Source of the DNA: Capsicum annuum
Taxonomy: Eukaryota > Streptophyta > Magnoliopsida > Solanales > Solanaceae
Direction of reading: 5' to 3'
Assembly: GCF_002878395.1 (NCBI RefSeq)
Contig: NC_061121.1
Span: 129,271,888-129,335,887, forward strand
DNA: 64,000 nt
A program made the position numbers and the translations under genes. The notes under the pieces are model-generated. The model did not search any database and was not told the DNA's origin. It worked only from the letters and a program-made list of their open reading frames with translations. Below, piece by piece: positions 12,901 to 24,464 of the stretch. Position 1 is the first letter of the stretch. Every line of letters starts with the position of its first letter.

Positions 12901-13252
12901 ATAAGATAAAATCCAAGATCTAGACTCTATTACTGTTAGTGAACAAGGATATAACACTAGAAAAAACAAAAAACACAAGAAATCTAAGCCTCAAGTTTTG
13001 GCCTAGGGGTAAAATCGGATATACTAATATTTTTTGTGATTTTCATTTTTGGAACCTCTTCTAGTGTTAGGAAAAAAGGATCTAATGCTAGAACACACAA
13101 AACACACAAAAATTTAAAGACCAAAGTTTTGGTCAACGGCAAAAATGGGACATAATACTTTCTTTTTGGATTTTTGATTATCAACACTTTTTTGTGCTTT
13201 TCAAGATAACAAGCCCAAGATTGCTTTTGTAGAATCAATCTTAACCACTAAT
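9947..13252 (-). mobile_element. Element K: gag-type LTR-element remnant related to J
   Basis: Minus-strand remnant truncated on the left by the 3' LTR of B. Text at 12950-13250 matches the leader of element J at 39940-40165, including the phrase CAAGATAACAAGCCCAAGATTG, and ends in a degraded PBS at about 13232-13252. The leader runs from there to about 11880, followed by gag-like reading frames. Beyond 13253 there is no J-type LTR, so the LTR has been lost or replaced. No RT or integrase is seen in the remaining 3.3 kb. Confidence 0.6.
10194..11880 (-). pseudogene. gag-like reading frames of element K
   Basis: The frame at 11471-11214 contains FIRESGPEDYLDWEWKLKRF, resembling the D-P-x-x-Y-L-x-W-E start of many plant Ty3/gypsy Gag domains. 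An open C-terminal piece at 10451-10194 (85 codons) shares SVDTLVDHIDN-like text with J's 38562-38167 frame (SIHTLVDP). Between them several stops and frame changes occur. The equivalent of J's start codon (at about 11880) has been lost. Confidence 0.55.
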
Positions 13253-14100
13253 ATGACCACGACTTGCTTTTAAGTTGTAAATTCACTTTACGGATCGTAG
13301 AACTCCAAATCATAGGGTGACCAGTGTGGGTTTTGAAGGTCTAAAATATGAGTATGACTTGAATCAATGAGTCTTCAAGACTCTAATGAGTAGTATAGTA
13401 CTTCTCGTAGCCAAATGAGTATGGTGCTCAAATATTTCTATACTTCCAATAATTGGCCCCTACGTGTCTTAATGACACCTTATAAGTTGTATGGTATGCC
13501 TCGTAGGATCACTAGTGAGGGGTTCCTCAGTTCATGTCCTGAGCAAGAGTTGTAGAGATGACTTGTGGCATATCCTAACGAGTCGTAGAGTGACCTATTT
13601 TCAGTTGCGAAAAATTTCTAACTTTTATTTAAGAGAACTTTGGTAATTCCCTCATTCCCCAATTAAAACCCAATTCTGTAAAACCTGTTGGGGACCCTAT
13701 TATTAACACTTCAGCATCAAATATACGCTCTCAAACACTCTTAAATCCCTATGTCAAAAATGGCTAGGGTTTCACATAAAATGGCAATTAGAGCTTCTAA
13801 GCGTTTATTTTTCTCTGTTATTCATGATATCTCAGGCCTGTTACTCTTATAGAAAGTTTATTTTTTCAAAATCATGTATTTACAATTTTAATTCATATGG
13901 TTTAATTATGGTTTATGAATATGGGTTGAGGGTTTTGAGCTTTAGTGAATGCATTGTTTTTCCTATAGCTTTTATGGATCCGCCTAAGACCTGGATTCAC
14001 AAAACGAAAAGGGATTTATTCGAGTGAAGTATTGGATCCTAGATGCAACTATATTCATCAATGGATTGGACGGAGAAACAACCTATAGGTTATTCTAAGC
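13253..14100 (+). repeat. LTR-like fragment M
   Basis: A CG-rich repeated-word tract (CTCGTAG and GAGTCGTAGAG phrases, 13380-13600) is followed by a TATA-like TTTATTTAAGAG at about 13620 and an AT-rich leader. This is the same order as in the recognised LTRs. Neither terminus can be placed and no coding similarity is seen. It could also be unrelated intergenic sequence. Confidence 0.4.
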
Positions 14101-14109
14101 AACCACAAA

Positions 14110-16270
14110 ATGTGCCATAGCTGTGAAAGTGGCCCTAAACTTGGTGTGAGAAAAATGGTTGTTCAGGCAATCTTCCTAAATAGATGGTGGTGTGGGTTGA
14201 TTCGTGTTCTTTCTTTCATTGTTTCTTCTGGGAGCATTTTCTATAAACAAAATGAAGGATACGTTAAAAAAGAGTTCAACAAAACTTATGCCCTTTTGCT
14301 CGATATGAATAGTAAAAGAAGGGAAACTTTCATATAATGTCTCGTATCCCCTTGGCCATATGTGCGGCTCTCTTCATACTAATATATAAGACCCGACTCA
14401 ATGCTGCATTCAAACACCCTACAACACCATAAAATCTTAATTTCTAATACCAAATTTTGTCATGACCCGAGGTTTTACCCTTGTTGTGACACGGTACATA
14501 AAGAAACAAGTAAACCCAAACTAACCCATGATCTAGTACCTACTATGAGCACTAAATTAAATAATAATGAAACGTCATGTAAGGAAGATAAATTGATAAA
14601 TTCAAATAGGATTTAATGATGAAATATAAGTCAACATGTCTGAGCACTAATAAAGCTAAAAACTAAAATAACTATCTAAAAGCCTCAAAAAACATGAGGA
14701 GCTGAAAGGACAAACCCCATCTAACTCTAACTATCTGAGATAAAGAAAGTATTGGAGATAACTGAAGAAATACAACTTATCATTGATGAATAAAGACTCA
14801 CCACTAATCTAATGGGAGGTACTGAACTGTATAGGAATGATCAGGCAATTGAGAATCAAACCTATGTTATAAGACATCATAGGGCAAAAGAAGAGTATGC
14901 ACTCAGTACTTTAAAAATACTAGTGTGTGAGGTATGGACTAACTAAAATACATATGGAAACTAAACACAGATGTATGAACGTTTAAGAAAATGTTCATTC
15001 TATATCAAGTAATGCATGTGCTTGAATAATATGTAGAATTGACTAACTATGTAATTGGTAATTTGAATACTTGATCAAGAAAACCTGAACTAATATAAAC
15101 TGTGTACTGGCCAGAATTATAGGAGCTATCATGTAACTGATATTTCATAATATGATATAATGGGGTCCAACTTGTAACTCCAGAATGAATGGTGTTAGTA
15201 CCTTACCATGGGTAAAAATACTAGATATGTGGATACACTAAACTGGCGTCCTGAAAGACAAGGGAGTCACTTTTTATTTATAGGTGCCCTTATGAATATG
15301 TCAACCCTTAATTTGAAGGAAGACCTCTCAAAACATACACTGGCTATGTTGTTCTAAAACTCAGGGATTGTTTCTAAAGGCCACACCCTTTAGAGGTAGG
15401 TGAGCCCCTACCCATAAGTTCACTCAGTGATAAATCCTATTCCCAACTAAATTGATGTTGGTTATGACTAAATTCAACTAGACATCACAACTGATAGTTC
15501 TTAACATGATCATAACAAATTGAGTATGATAACAAAATCATGACTTGACTGAGTTATTACATAAAAATATGTAACATAAGTAAGCACATAGGTATCGGGT
15601 GTTCATAACCCACCAGCACCGAATAACACTTTAAACATGATAAAATTATTTAAAGCATGGGTATGAAGTCATGATTCAGATAGAAGAAATATAACACATC
15701 CCACTTAACGGATGATTTATATAAATTTGAACATGGTGTGATGCTAAACATGGTAGGACAATATGCTCGCATGGTTTAATTCATAACATGATAATTTGAC
15801 ATGGTATTAACTGATCATGACATGTGTGATTGGAACTCATATAATATAAGTGAATAATTTACACATGAAATCTTATTAGCATAGCTTGAATTTAAAACTA
15901 CTAATGAAACATGGATAAATTTCATAGTTAACATTGATTTTATTCATAAAAGAGGTTAAAATTCATAGTTGAATAAAATAGGATTTTGGGACGCAATGGG
16001 TAGAAGGAACCCATTGATTAATGCCCCGTATACCTTAATTCATGGAATTCATTAATAAGAAGCTTGGAATACGAACCTTGTATTCTTTAATCCTTGAGGA
16101 AAACTTGATTTTTTATTCCTGGGAAAGGGAAAGGGTACATATAAAAACTAATGAGTAATGGGAAATTGATGCCCTTCTTGGGCTTTTAATTCATCATTTA
16201 GACATTTATGGTTATCGGGAAAGACAAAAAGTCCCTTGGATTTTTAATTAAGAAAATAGGAAAATACGAC
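14110..16270 (-). mobile_element. Element H: minus-strand leader, PBS and 5' LTR
   Basis: The LTR spans about 14458-16270 on the minus strand, ending TGACA at 14458. A PBS (AAATTTGGTATTAG) sits at 14444-14457. The leader to the left resembles that of A (CCATAAATCTT before the PBS). The U3 start reads GTCGTATTTTCC near 16268, where the TGTAAG-type terminus has been damaged. Internal sequence is lost beyond about 14110. It is a relative of A, probably Tekay. Confidence 0.6.
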
Positions 16271-16837
16271 CCCCTTTGATAGTTCATCCTTAATATTTCC
16301 TTAGCCTTATTATGCTAGTTTCTTGGTTATGAATAGGATGGTTATCTTTATTACCTCATAGGATTTTTAATGTTGTTGCTGGACCTTTAGGTGTTGTTTT
16401 GATTCTATATATATATATATTATATGTATATTCTTTAAAATTGGAGCTCAGTTGGAAGTTGGAGATCATACTATAGGTTTTCATTGTTGATGTGTGCATC
16501 ATGCGTAGTAGCCATGGTTCTAAGACATCGAATGAGCTCCTAATATTTGGAGTATTACTTTTCTCCCTTATATATATTATACTAGTTTCTATGTTTTATT
16601 CAACGATGAGTGGTAACTGTATAATTCCCTTTGTATTTTATTTTTGTACACTTATTATATTATAAGCTCTTGTACTGATACCACTAGGTTTTAGAACTAT
16701 AGTATGTATTTAATCTTTTATTATATCTATTATGCATTCCATTATTTATCTCATTAATAATTTACTACTATCCATTCTACACTACCGGTTTGGTTTTGCT
16801 ACAGGTGGGTTATTGTAGGCGCCATCATGACGTGAGA
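16271..16837 (+). repeat. LTR 3'-half fragment P
   Basis: The stretch ends GTAGGCGCCATCATGAC, matching the LTR end of I (GTAGGTGCCACCGTGAC at about 35811) and sharing its AT-rich R/U5 style with N. It is followed by a very degraded PBS-like region at about 16840-16860. The 5' half is absent, replaced by H. Confidence 0.5.
16405..16432. repeat. AT microsatellite
   Basis: A short run of TA dinucleotides (CTATATATATATATATTATATG), inside LTR fragment P. Confidence 0.8.
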
Positions 16838-16908
16838 AAAAAAGTTCTAATAAATTTGTATAAAAACCTAGGTGCACTGGTGTATTAGTATAAGAGGTAT
16901 GTTTTTAG

Positions 16909-16913
16909 TATAG
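16909..16913. other. Left target-site duplication of element L
   Basis: TATAG immediately precedes the LTR start at 16914, and the same five bases follow the element at 25039-25043. Five bases is the usual Ty3/gypsy duplication length. Confidence 0.8.
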
Positions 16914-18324
16914 TGATGAGTGGTTATTTTACCACTCATTAGCACTAAACTTTCGAGCAAACAACCAAGTTTTGAATAAATAAATGAGATATAATCATGA
17001 TTTAATGCACTAATATCCATATTTTGCAAGCATAGAGTTGGTGAGATGAAAAGATATGGATTGAAGCAAAAAGAGATCGAGTGGAAGTAAAGAAGTGTAG
17101 TTGAAGACACGGAGCAGTCATAAGCTGTAGTTACCGTAATCGCGTGACAAAAGCCGCAACCACGGTTAGTCAAGACGGTCCATGAACACGATCACATAAC
17201 CATACCACGGTCGCGAACAACCTCATGAGATCATGGCTAAGCAGGAATGTTGCCTAGGGAAGTTTTATAATTTGACTTGGCCAAATCCCAAACCTTACAA
17301 AGGAAAAAACCCATTCTTCTTTGCGTATTGCTTACCTCATAAATACTTTTGAATTTAAAACAAGAACCCTAATTGGGTAAGATTTTATGTAATTTTAGGG
17401 ACTTAAATTCTTAGTGTTTTGTGAACCATGGATGCTTTGGATATTCCTTACGTAATATTTTTCTCTACGTTCTTCCTGAGTAGCTAAGTAATTTGGTCTT
17501 GGGATTATATTTAACTAAAGAGTAATTGTGAGGGGTGTTGTTGTGTTTGCATTATTTTTAGTTGCTAAGTATGTATTCCACCATTTCTTAAATTTAATAA
17601 TTTTAATTTATGGGTGAAAACCCTAAATATCCAAATAGGTTTGATGGATGAAAGCCCTAAACTCTAGAAACCTTTCATCATTCTTAAATGATGGAAAGTT
17701 AACATATGGGAACCCATAAATCCTTGAAAGAGGGCTATTGGGGGGCAAAGCATTGGTGGACAATTAAGCATGTTGTTTACTACCATTTACAATCTTACAG
17801 ATAAGTGTAAATGGAGTGTAAGTGATATCATAGACATTTTCCTTGAAATACGAATGTCTAATTCAGGTTTTGGGTGACAATGAATGACATACTCATTAGG
17901 TTCTCGGAAGAGACAATGGGTGATATCTTTATTTTTTTGGTGAAAGACTAACCACAAATACCTTGGACTTAAATTAGATCTCACTTAAAAACTTAGATTC
18001 ATGTTAACCCATCCTTAACCCACATGCTCTTAACTTTTAGGTAGGAATAATCCCAAGATTACCTCTAAAGTTTATTTTAAATCAAAAGTACAATACTAGT
18101 GTGTTATTTGACTAAACATTGTGATAAAAAACTCCAAACCAACCCCCTCATTTTACTTTAAATGTTGTATTTTTTTGTATTCCGAGTATCCTTTTAGTAA
18201 TTAGAGAACCCATAGGACTTGAAATTTAAATTTCACTCCTTGAGGATTCAAAAACAATGTGAGTTGGGATATTGACAATGACCACCTTACCCATTAATCA
18301 TGTGAGTAAGTGGAGTGTTATTGA
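16914..18324 (+). repeat. 5' LTR of element L
   Basis: 1,411 bp from TGATGAG to the base before the PBS. It contains a CG-rich tract at about 17125-17220 (CACGATCAC and ACGGTCGCG phrases) followed by an AT-rich leader from about 17335. The segment 17730-18324 aligns with 24465-25038; the first ~800 bp has no clear counterpart in the 3' copy. Confidence 0.7.
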
Positions 18325-18326
18325 AA

Positions 18327-18344
18327 TGGCGCCACTGCTGGGGA
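18327..18344 (+). other. Primer-binding site of element L (Asp-tRNA type)
   Basis: TGGCGCCACTGCTGGGGA differs at three positions from TGGCGCCGTTGCCGGGGA, the complement of the plant Asp-tRNA 3' end that Athila elements use. This separates L from the Met-tRNA-primed elements elsewhere in the window. Confidence 0.75.
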
Positions 18345-18416
18345 GTGGAATATATATTTCACTTATGCAGTATGATTTTTACTTAGGAATATCTGGGGTG
18401 GTGTGATTTAATTTCT

Positions 18417-19061
18417 TTGTTGTTTTTGGTTTATTTAGGTGATCATAGTGTTATCTTAACAATGAGTGACAACCCTAAAAACATGGGTACCTTTGATGTT
18501 CCTCTCGATGATGATAGACAACTCAATGATGTGGGGCAAATGAGTGAAATATGTATCCTACCAACTAATGGTAATGTAGTTTTCTATGTAACTAGGGTTA
18601 TGTTAAATATGTTACAAATGAAAGGGCTATATAGTGCACAAGCATATGAAGATCCCAATATTTACTTGAAGAATTTTATGGAGGTGTCTAAACTATTCAT
18701 CATTGCACACATCACTCAAGAGTCTATTTATCATCTTTGTTTCCCATTCTCTTTAATGGGAAAAAAGGTGTTGTGGATCCATTCACTACCACCTGGTTCA
18801 ATGACTAGTTGTGATGAGCATACCACATTTTTTCTTAATCAAAACTTCCGACCATCTAAAATGCTCCAAATATGCAATGACATCATAAATATTAGGCAAT
18901 TGAGAAGGGAACCATTGTGTCAAGCACGGGAAAGATTCAATGGAAAATTAGTAAAGTGTCCAAACCATAAGGTCCTAGAGATAAAGCTTCTCCAAATCTT
19001 CAATCGGGCCCATGATCTACTTAACAAAATTATGGTGAAAAATACAGCGGGAAGTTCCTAG
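18417..19061 (+). pseudogene. gag: Athila-type gag of element L (N-terminal part open)
   Basis: Open for 214 codons. A likelier start than the first Met is the MSDNPKNMGTF start at 18462. The Athila Gag signature is clear: YEDPNIYLKNFMEVSKLF, then LCFPFSL, LWIHSLPPGSMTSCDE, FLNQNFRPSKM, LCQARERFNGKLVKCPNH and LLQIFNRAHDL. This is the RNA-binding structural polyprotein of the particle. Translation ends at NTAGSS, where related proteins continue, so the C-terminal half is lost to stops. 19062-20160 holds only short frame pieces. Confidence 0.85.
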
Positions 19062-20160
19062 TGAACATGAACTATCATGCGACAATTTAATTTTTGGGAG
19101 AGGTGACAAAGTAAAATTAAGGTTGGCATACTCGAGATACCAATGGTCCCAAAATCTCTCCCTCTACATCAGTGGTTGACAAAGAACAAAGAAAATGGGA
19201 TGAGGTAAGAGAGGAGAGAATAAAACAAGTGATGACCTAACTTGAGCTCTTGAAATAGCACGTTATGGGTGTGCCCGTAAAAGTGCTAAATACTGTAGTA
19301 TCTAAGGCCTATGAGGATATGGAGGAGGCCAAGAAATGAGATGAGGAGATTCGGTATTTAGTAAACTATTCGAGGGTCGCCTCCCAGCCTATCAAAGGTA
19401 AGGTGATAATTAAGGTTTGATGGACCATGATCATGATTGGGATTGGAGTGATAGGGGGCATGATTATGACAGCTATGTGCCCTATATGATCGAGCTAAGA
19501 ACAATGTTTCAAGATCCATTGACCCCATAAATTTCAAGACTAAGTATGTTTTGGCCCAAATTTTTTATAGGGTAGAAGGTGCAAAAAAATGGTCCATGTA
19601 TTAAAGGGTGACTTCTCTCAACTATCTTAAACTATGGTGGCCTACTATACCTCCATGAAGCATTCGGAGACCCAAATTGGTTGTATATCTACGCAACCAA
19701 ATTCTAGGCCTAGGGTGGACTCCCTAGTGACACGATTACTAATCTAAATAATGATTCTCAATTCCTAGTAATTATCACTAGGAGTGGGAAGACACTATAT
19801 GAGCACTTGAAAGATGTCTTGAGTTGGAAGATGCCTAAGGCTAAGCCAAAGAAGGTGTTAGCTCTAAATCAAGAAGAAGAAGATAAGAAAGATGATGAAT
19901 AAATGATTGAGGTTGAATATATTCAAAGTGATACAACGCCTATAATCCATGTTTCTCCCCCATTCACTCAATGATTACAAATAAAAGACGAGGGTGACAA
20001 GCTGAAAAAAGTCAAGGCCAACCTTAGCAATCTATCAATAAAGCTCCCATTACTTGAGGTGATCCTAAAGATCTCGGATATGTTAAGCTAATGAAGAAAT
20101 CGATTTAAAAAAAAAATTCGAAGGTGACACCATTGAAGTCACCCATGGTTGTAGTGCTAT
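19062..20160 (+). other. Degraded gag C-terminus and spacer of element L
   Basis: Scattered frames with many stops link Gag to protease. Charged stretches near 19850-19920 (lysine and aspartate rich) are all that can be described. No zinc knuckle is obvious. Confidence 0.5.
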
Positions 20161-20161
20161 C

Positions 20162-20580
20162 ATGGATAATATGGTTGAAGAAAAGAAAAATTATCCTAGA
20201 GCTTTCATAATTCCTTGTACCATTGTAACTCAAATGCTTGCAAAAGCCCTATGTGACGTTGGTGCAAGCATCAATCTCATGCCATTTGTTATCTATAAAA
20301 AGTTTGGTTTGAATGCCCCTACCCCGACCTCTATAATTGCAGACTGGTCTATCAAAAATCCAGTTTGAATTTTATTTGATATCCTAGTTAAATTGGAAAA
20401 GTTTATACTTTCAACGTACTTTGTGGATTGTGAAATGGACAAAGAGGTATCTATCATCAATTTTAGTCCATTTTTAGCCACCAGAAGGTCCATTGTTGAC
20501 TTTGAAATAGGGGAGATGAATCTTAGGGTGCAAGAAGATGAGGCCACTTTCAATGTTTGTAAGACCAAAAAGCAATCCTA
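20162..20580 (+). pseudogene. Athila-type aspartic protease of element L
   Basis: The open frame from 20162 to 20368 carries AFIIPCTIVTQMLAKALCD followed by VGASINLMPF. The active site reads D-V-G-A, where functional copies have D-S/T/L-G-A. After a TGA at about 20366, the overlapping open frame 20393-20581 continues with MDKEVSIINFSPFLATRRS and FEIGEMNLRV, typical of Athila protease C-termini. It would cleave the polyprotein. The coding trace ends near 20690 with no RT following. Confidence 0.8.
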
Positions 20581-20689
20581 GGAGCTTCAAGTTCTGTCCG
20601 TGGTGGATGTTAAGATTGAGAAGGTGATAGAATGCGGGCTGGAGGACTCGCCTTTAGAACAAAAAAATGAAAAAATTGTGCTACACCAT

Positions 20690-21820
20690 TAACTAAGGTG
20701 TTGTGTGGGAGGCAACCCATAAATGCCACGAAATTGGCTCATATCCTTTCTTTATGGTGTTGTTGCTTAGATTTTTGTTTTGGAATTTCAATAACGCATG
20801 AATTTGTGGCACTATAGAGCATATTGTATGAGCTTAAATAATAAGAAAGTGTGAAATTTTTGTATTAGAAATTGAAAATGGGAAAAGATATCAATCTATG
20901 AATTGAGATGAATAGGGAAAATAGGGGAGTAAATATGCTCTTAGTTACTGCGATCACGGGCCCTTGGTTGCGATCACGATCACCTATGTGTCCGCAACCG
21001 TAGTAGCTTCAGCTATATGACCAACTGAATCCCTCATTTTTCTCCCTCTCCCTTTTAAAATCTTACCCTCTTATTGGACCAAATTCTGGCCAATTTTGTG
21101 AGCTCTTCAACAACATCCTTGCATTCCTCCTGCATTAAAAATTCGGTAGGTTCCTTGAATCCATGCTTTGATTTTTGAAAATAGGTAAAAGAGTGCATGA
21201 TGTATAATGGGCCTAGGTCTTTGATTCAAACAATTCCATGTTTTCATACTTGGAATTTGTGAGGTATTTAGATGCTAGAGTATGGTGTGCACTAGTGGGG
21301 AAGTCTTGAGTACCCAAAAATATGTATGAAATGGAGTGTACAAACCAAGTGTTTTATATATTGCCCAAATGAATATTCTATAATGGTTTTTGTATTTGAA
21401 AGGGCTTAATCGAGTATCTAATAACCTTGTTCATCTATCTTAATGTGAATCCTTATTGTAGAACATGCTTGTGGTCTAAAAATTTAGAAATATTGAACAT
21501 GGGAAGCTAGTAGGAACTGGTCTCTATTACCACAATCGTTGTTGTTGGATTCTGATCGCGTCATCGTGAACACAGTTATTACCCATAATCACGATAATCA
21601 TGGGTAATTTCCTGCCTTGTTAAAAATCCTCCAAATTTTTAACCAAACACCACCCAGTGCCCATCCAATAAGCTTTAGTGAACAATGTGCCGTATATTCT
21701 GTATAAAAATATCATTGATGAACATCATGTGTGCATACAAAAAAAATATCATGGACATGTATCATCACATCCGATTCACAGAACACGAGTTCTACACACA
21801 CTACTAGAGCGATCATCCAA
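20690..21820 (+). other. Spacer between protease and env-like region of element L, with LTR-like CG-rich tracts
   Basis: It begins with GGGAGGCAACCCA (about 20708), a motif usually met downstream of integrase in Athila elements. Two CG-rich word tracts occur at about 20940-21010 (TTGCGATCACGATCACC) and 21525-21610 (CACGATAATCATGGG), using the vocabulary of the L LTR tract at 17125-17220. An AT-rich leader-like stretch with TTTTAAAATC (about 21055) follows the first. No protein similarity is seen. Confidence 0.5.
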
Positions 21821-21822
21821 GG

Positions 21823-22520
21823 ATGAAGCTGCTTGAGAGAGAGAAATTTACTTGGACAATGTGCCGAAAAAGATTTTGGCAGTCCAAGAAAGCCTTGAAG
21901 CCATACGATGGTGGTATTTTTCCACAGACCCATGAAATAAAAATTAGCAATAGGTCTATGAATTTTATGCTAACATTAGTGCAGTTTCTTTCTCAAATCC
22001 ATCCAACATGACTATTAAGATTCGAGGATAAATGGTGAACTTTCGGGCGAAGCAAATCAATGATGTTTACAGGCTCCCATATGCAGATATTGCGGAATTA
22101 AAAGCAAAAGGGTGTAAGCTGAGAAGTTGGTTGGGCAAAAATTATGCCCTGAAAAGGAAATCTCATGGATGAAAACAAAAAACAACATCCACATAAATGA
22201 CTTCACTAGAGAGTCTCGAATTTGGCTACATATTATATGTAGTTGGGTTTCCCCTTGCACCCACATAACAATAATCCAAGATCTATATATTTGAATGGTT
22301 GCTTGTATTTTAGACGACATTTCTTTAGATGTTGGTCATCTAATGGTTAATTAAATGGACAACTTTAAGGGCAAAGGTGGTACACATCTTTTCTTTTCCT
22401 TATTAATTACTGAGCTTTGCAGGAGAGTAGGGGCTCAGGAGTATGCTGGAGATACTTGGGTTCTCCATGGGCCACATATACCCCTTGAGGATTTAAAGGG
22501 AGGGCAAACCTAGAAAAGGC
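21823..22520 (+). pseudogene. ATHILA ORF-1-like (env-position) protein remnant of element L
   Basis: The third ORF of Athila elements lies where retroviral env does; its role is not established. Three frames must be followed. 21823-22011 is open for 62 codons. From 22014 the next frame reads MVNFRAKQINDVYRLP and ADIAELKAKG. From about 22165 a third reads DFTRESRIWLHIICSWVSP, VACILDDISLDVGHLM, then LFFSLLITELCRRVGAQE. These match the conserved blocks of the ATHILA ORF-1 family as I know it. At least two frameshifts and several stops make it a pseudogene. Confidence 0.75.
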
Positions 22521-24058
22521 AAGAAGAGAAATATTGATTTATGGTAGTCAGCATATATTGATCCTGAGTTTCATCGGCCATCCAGCACAGATCCACTTAA
22601 GGATGTTGGACTTGATAATGCTTTCATCAAGGAGCTTGTGTCTAGTTTTCCCTATGTACCGAGAGATCCCTCCACCACCTGTCATTCATATGTGTGATGG
22701 TCCTATTATGAGAAGTATAAAGAGGATCAAAAGAAGCAGAAAGCCTTGAGAAATCCTACTCATCTTTGGTGGAATCTCATAGATATCTTAGGATTGCATA
22801 TAAAAAGATGGTCATAACGTAGAAAAAGAGGGATGAGCTCTTTAACAAGATGTGGAAGAGGGTGAAGGGCCTATGAAAGCTCCTAAAACCTTGAGATCCA
22901 CTTCCTTCCTTCTGGGTGGAGAGTGATGATGAGGTATAAGCTAATTGGTCCTATCTTGAGGAGAAAGATGATAATGTAATGTCTAAGAGTAACAACAACC
23001 CTTGATGCAGTTTCAGGGAGAACTGTTATCTCTTTTATCCTTGATTATTTATGCAGTGGAAAAAATGCTACCTTTTTAGTTGGGGGTGCCTATCTCAGTA
23101 TTCATCTGATTTAGGCCTTTATTATTGATATGTCTGCATATTTTTCTTCTTTTTTAGATGATTCTTATATTTATTTAGGTTGTAATATTTGGGCACTCTA
23201 ATGGTGCCCACATTTGCATAGATTAGTTACTTTTTTCCTAGATTATTGTTTTATTTAATATCGATCACTTAATGTGATTTTCCATATGATAGGCTGAGTG
23301 ATAAAATTCTTAAGGGGAAACCATTGTGATTGGGTTTAAGTCATAGATGCAGGAGAATTCTTATTAATCATCGCATCAAGGTCACAAATACAAGGGAAGT
23401 TTGAGTACTTGTGGCATTATCGTATTGTTTATTTGGATCGCATTCATACCTATTAGTGAAGTGTAGGTTGCAGTATGGATGGGTAGCCCATATTAAGGCC
23501 TTAATGTGAGAGAAGATCTTGGATTGTTGCCATGATTAGCAAATTATGAGTGGTGTGAATGGAAAAGAAACACCCTCCTCCATCCAAATTTTTCCAAAAT
23601 TCACGAGCATGGACTTGAGAAAATTTGTAACAAAAATTTTTTCTTTTTTTATCACTCGGAATATTGACTTAGGGAAATTACTAGTCTCGAGTTAGAGGGA
23701 CAATTGAACCCCCTCGATGAGATTCACATGCCATGTGTGGGAGCTTATTTATGTATATCTCATGTGTACTTGTACTATCTATAACTTTCCCCATTAGTCT
23801 TTTAAGGCTAAATTTTGACTGTATTTTGTTGTTAAAATTATCTGAGGCCATTCTTATGCTATTGGAAGCCCACTTTAGCCTAAAAAGCCTAATAATTCAT
23901 AGATATAATCCTTAGTCACCCACTTTGAGCCTTTGGACTTTTCATTGGGAAACACATTGAAAGTCATGACGCTTCTATTATTCCTTCTAGAACCCTATCC
24001 TTTTTGAACTGAAGAATGAAATTTAAGGCTAAAAGCTTAAATTTGGGGTTGTAAAAGT
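22521..24058 (+). other. 3' noncoding part of element L
   Basis: Short frames only, including an open 71 codons at 22534-22749 with a Pro-rich IPPPPVIHM that may be the ORF-1 C-terminus. Near 24036-24050 the run AAATTTGGGGTTG resembles an Athila PPT next to an LTR start at about 24050 or 24059. No other gene is recognisable. Confidence 0.45.
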
Positions 24059-24464
24059 TGATAGAGATTTCATTGGGCCACGAAGTCATAAGAAAGTAAT
24101 GATACATTTAAGCAAATAAAGAAAAATAATTAGAGGAATAAATGGTTCAAATAAAGGAAAGAAATACATAAATTATGGACACAAAACACAAGATAGAGAG
24201 AAGTATAAAGAAAGTGGGAAAACCAAAAAAGGCAATATAAGAAAAGACTGTGTTGTAGAAGTTCAAGGAGGTTCTAGTCTTGTTGTCTTAAAATTAATAT
24301 TCTACTCTACCCTAAACAGACATTTAAAGCTCAAAAAGTCATTATTGATTCCCAACCATATCTAATTAGTGTAGTGTCAACTGAAAATAGAGGCAAGCCT
24401 ATTGCATGGTACTTGTTAGTATTGAGAGTTCTTGAGAGTGAGTATTTTTCCATTTAAATTCCTT

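Noticed and set aside
21823..22520. Env-position ORF of L as an infectious retroviral envelope or a viral insertion
   Set aside because: The readable blocks match the plant ATHILA ORF-1 family, with no signal peptide, cleavage site or transmembrane segment visible, and the region is broken by frameshifts.
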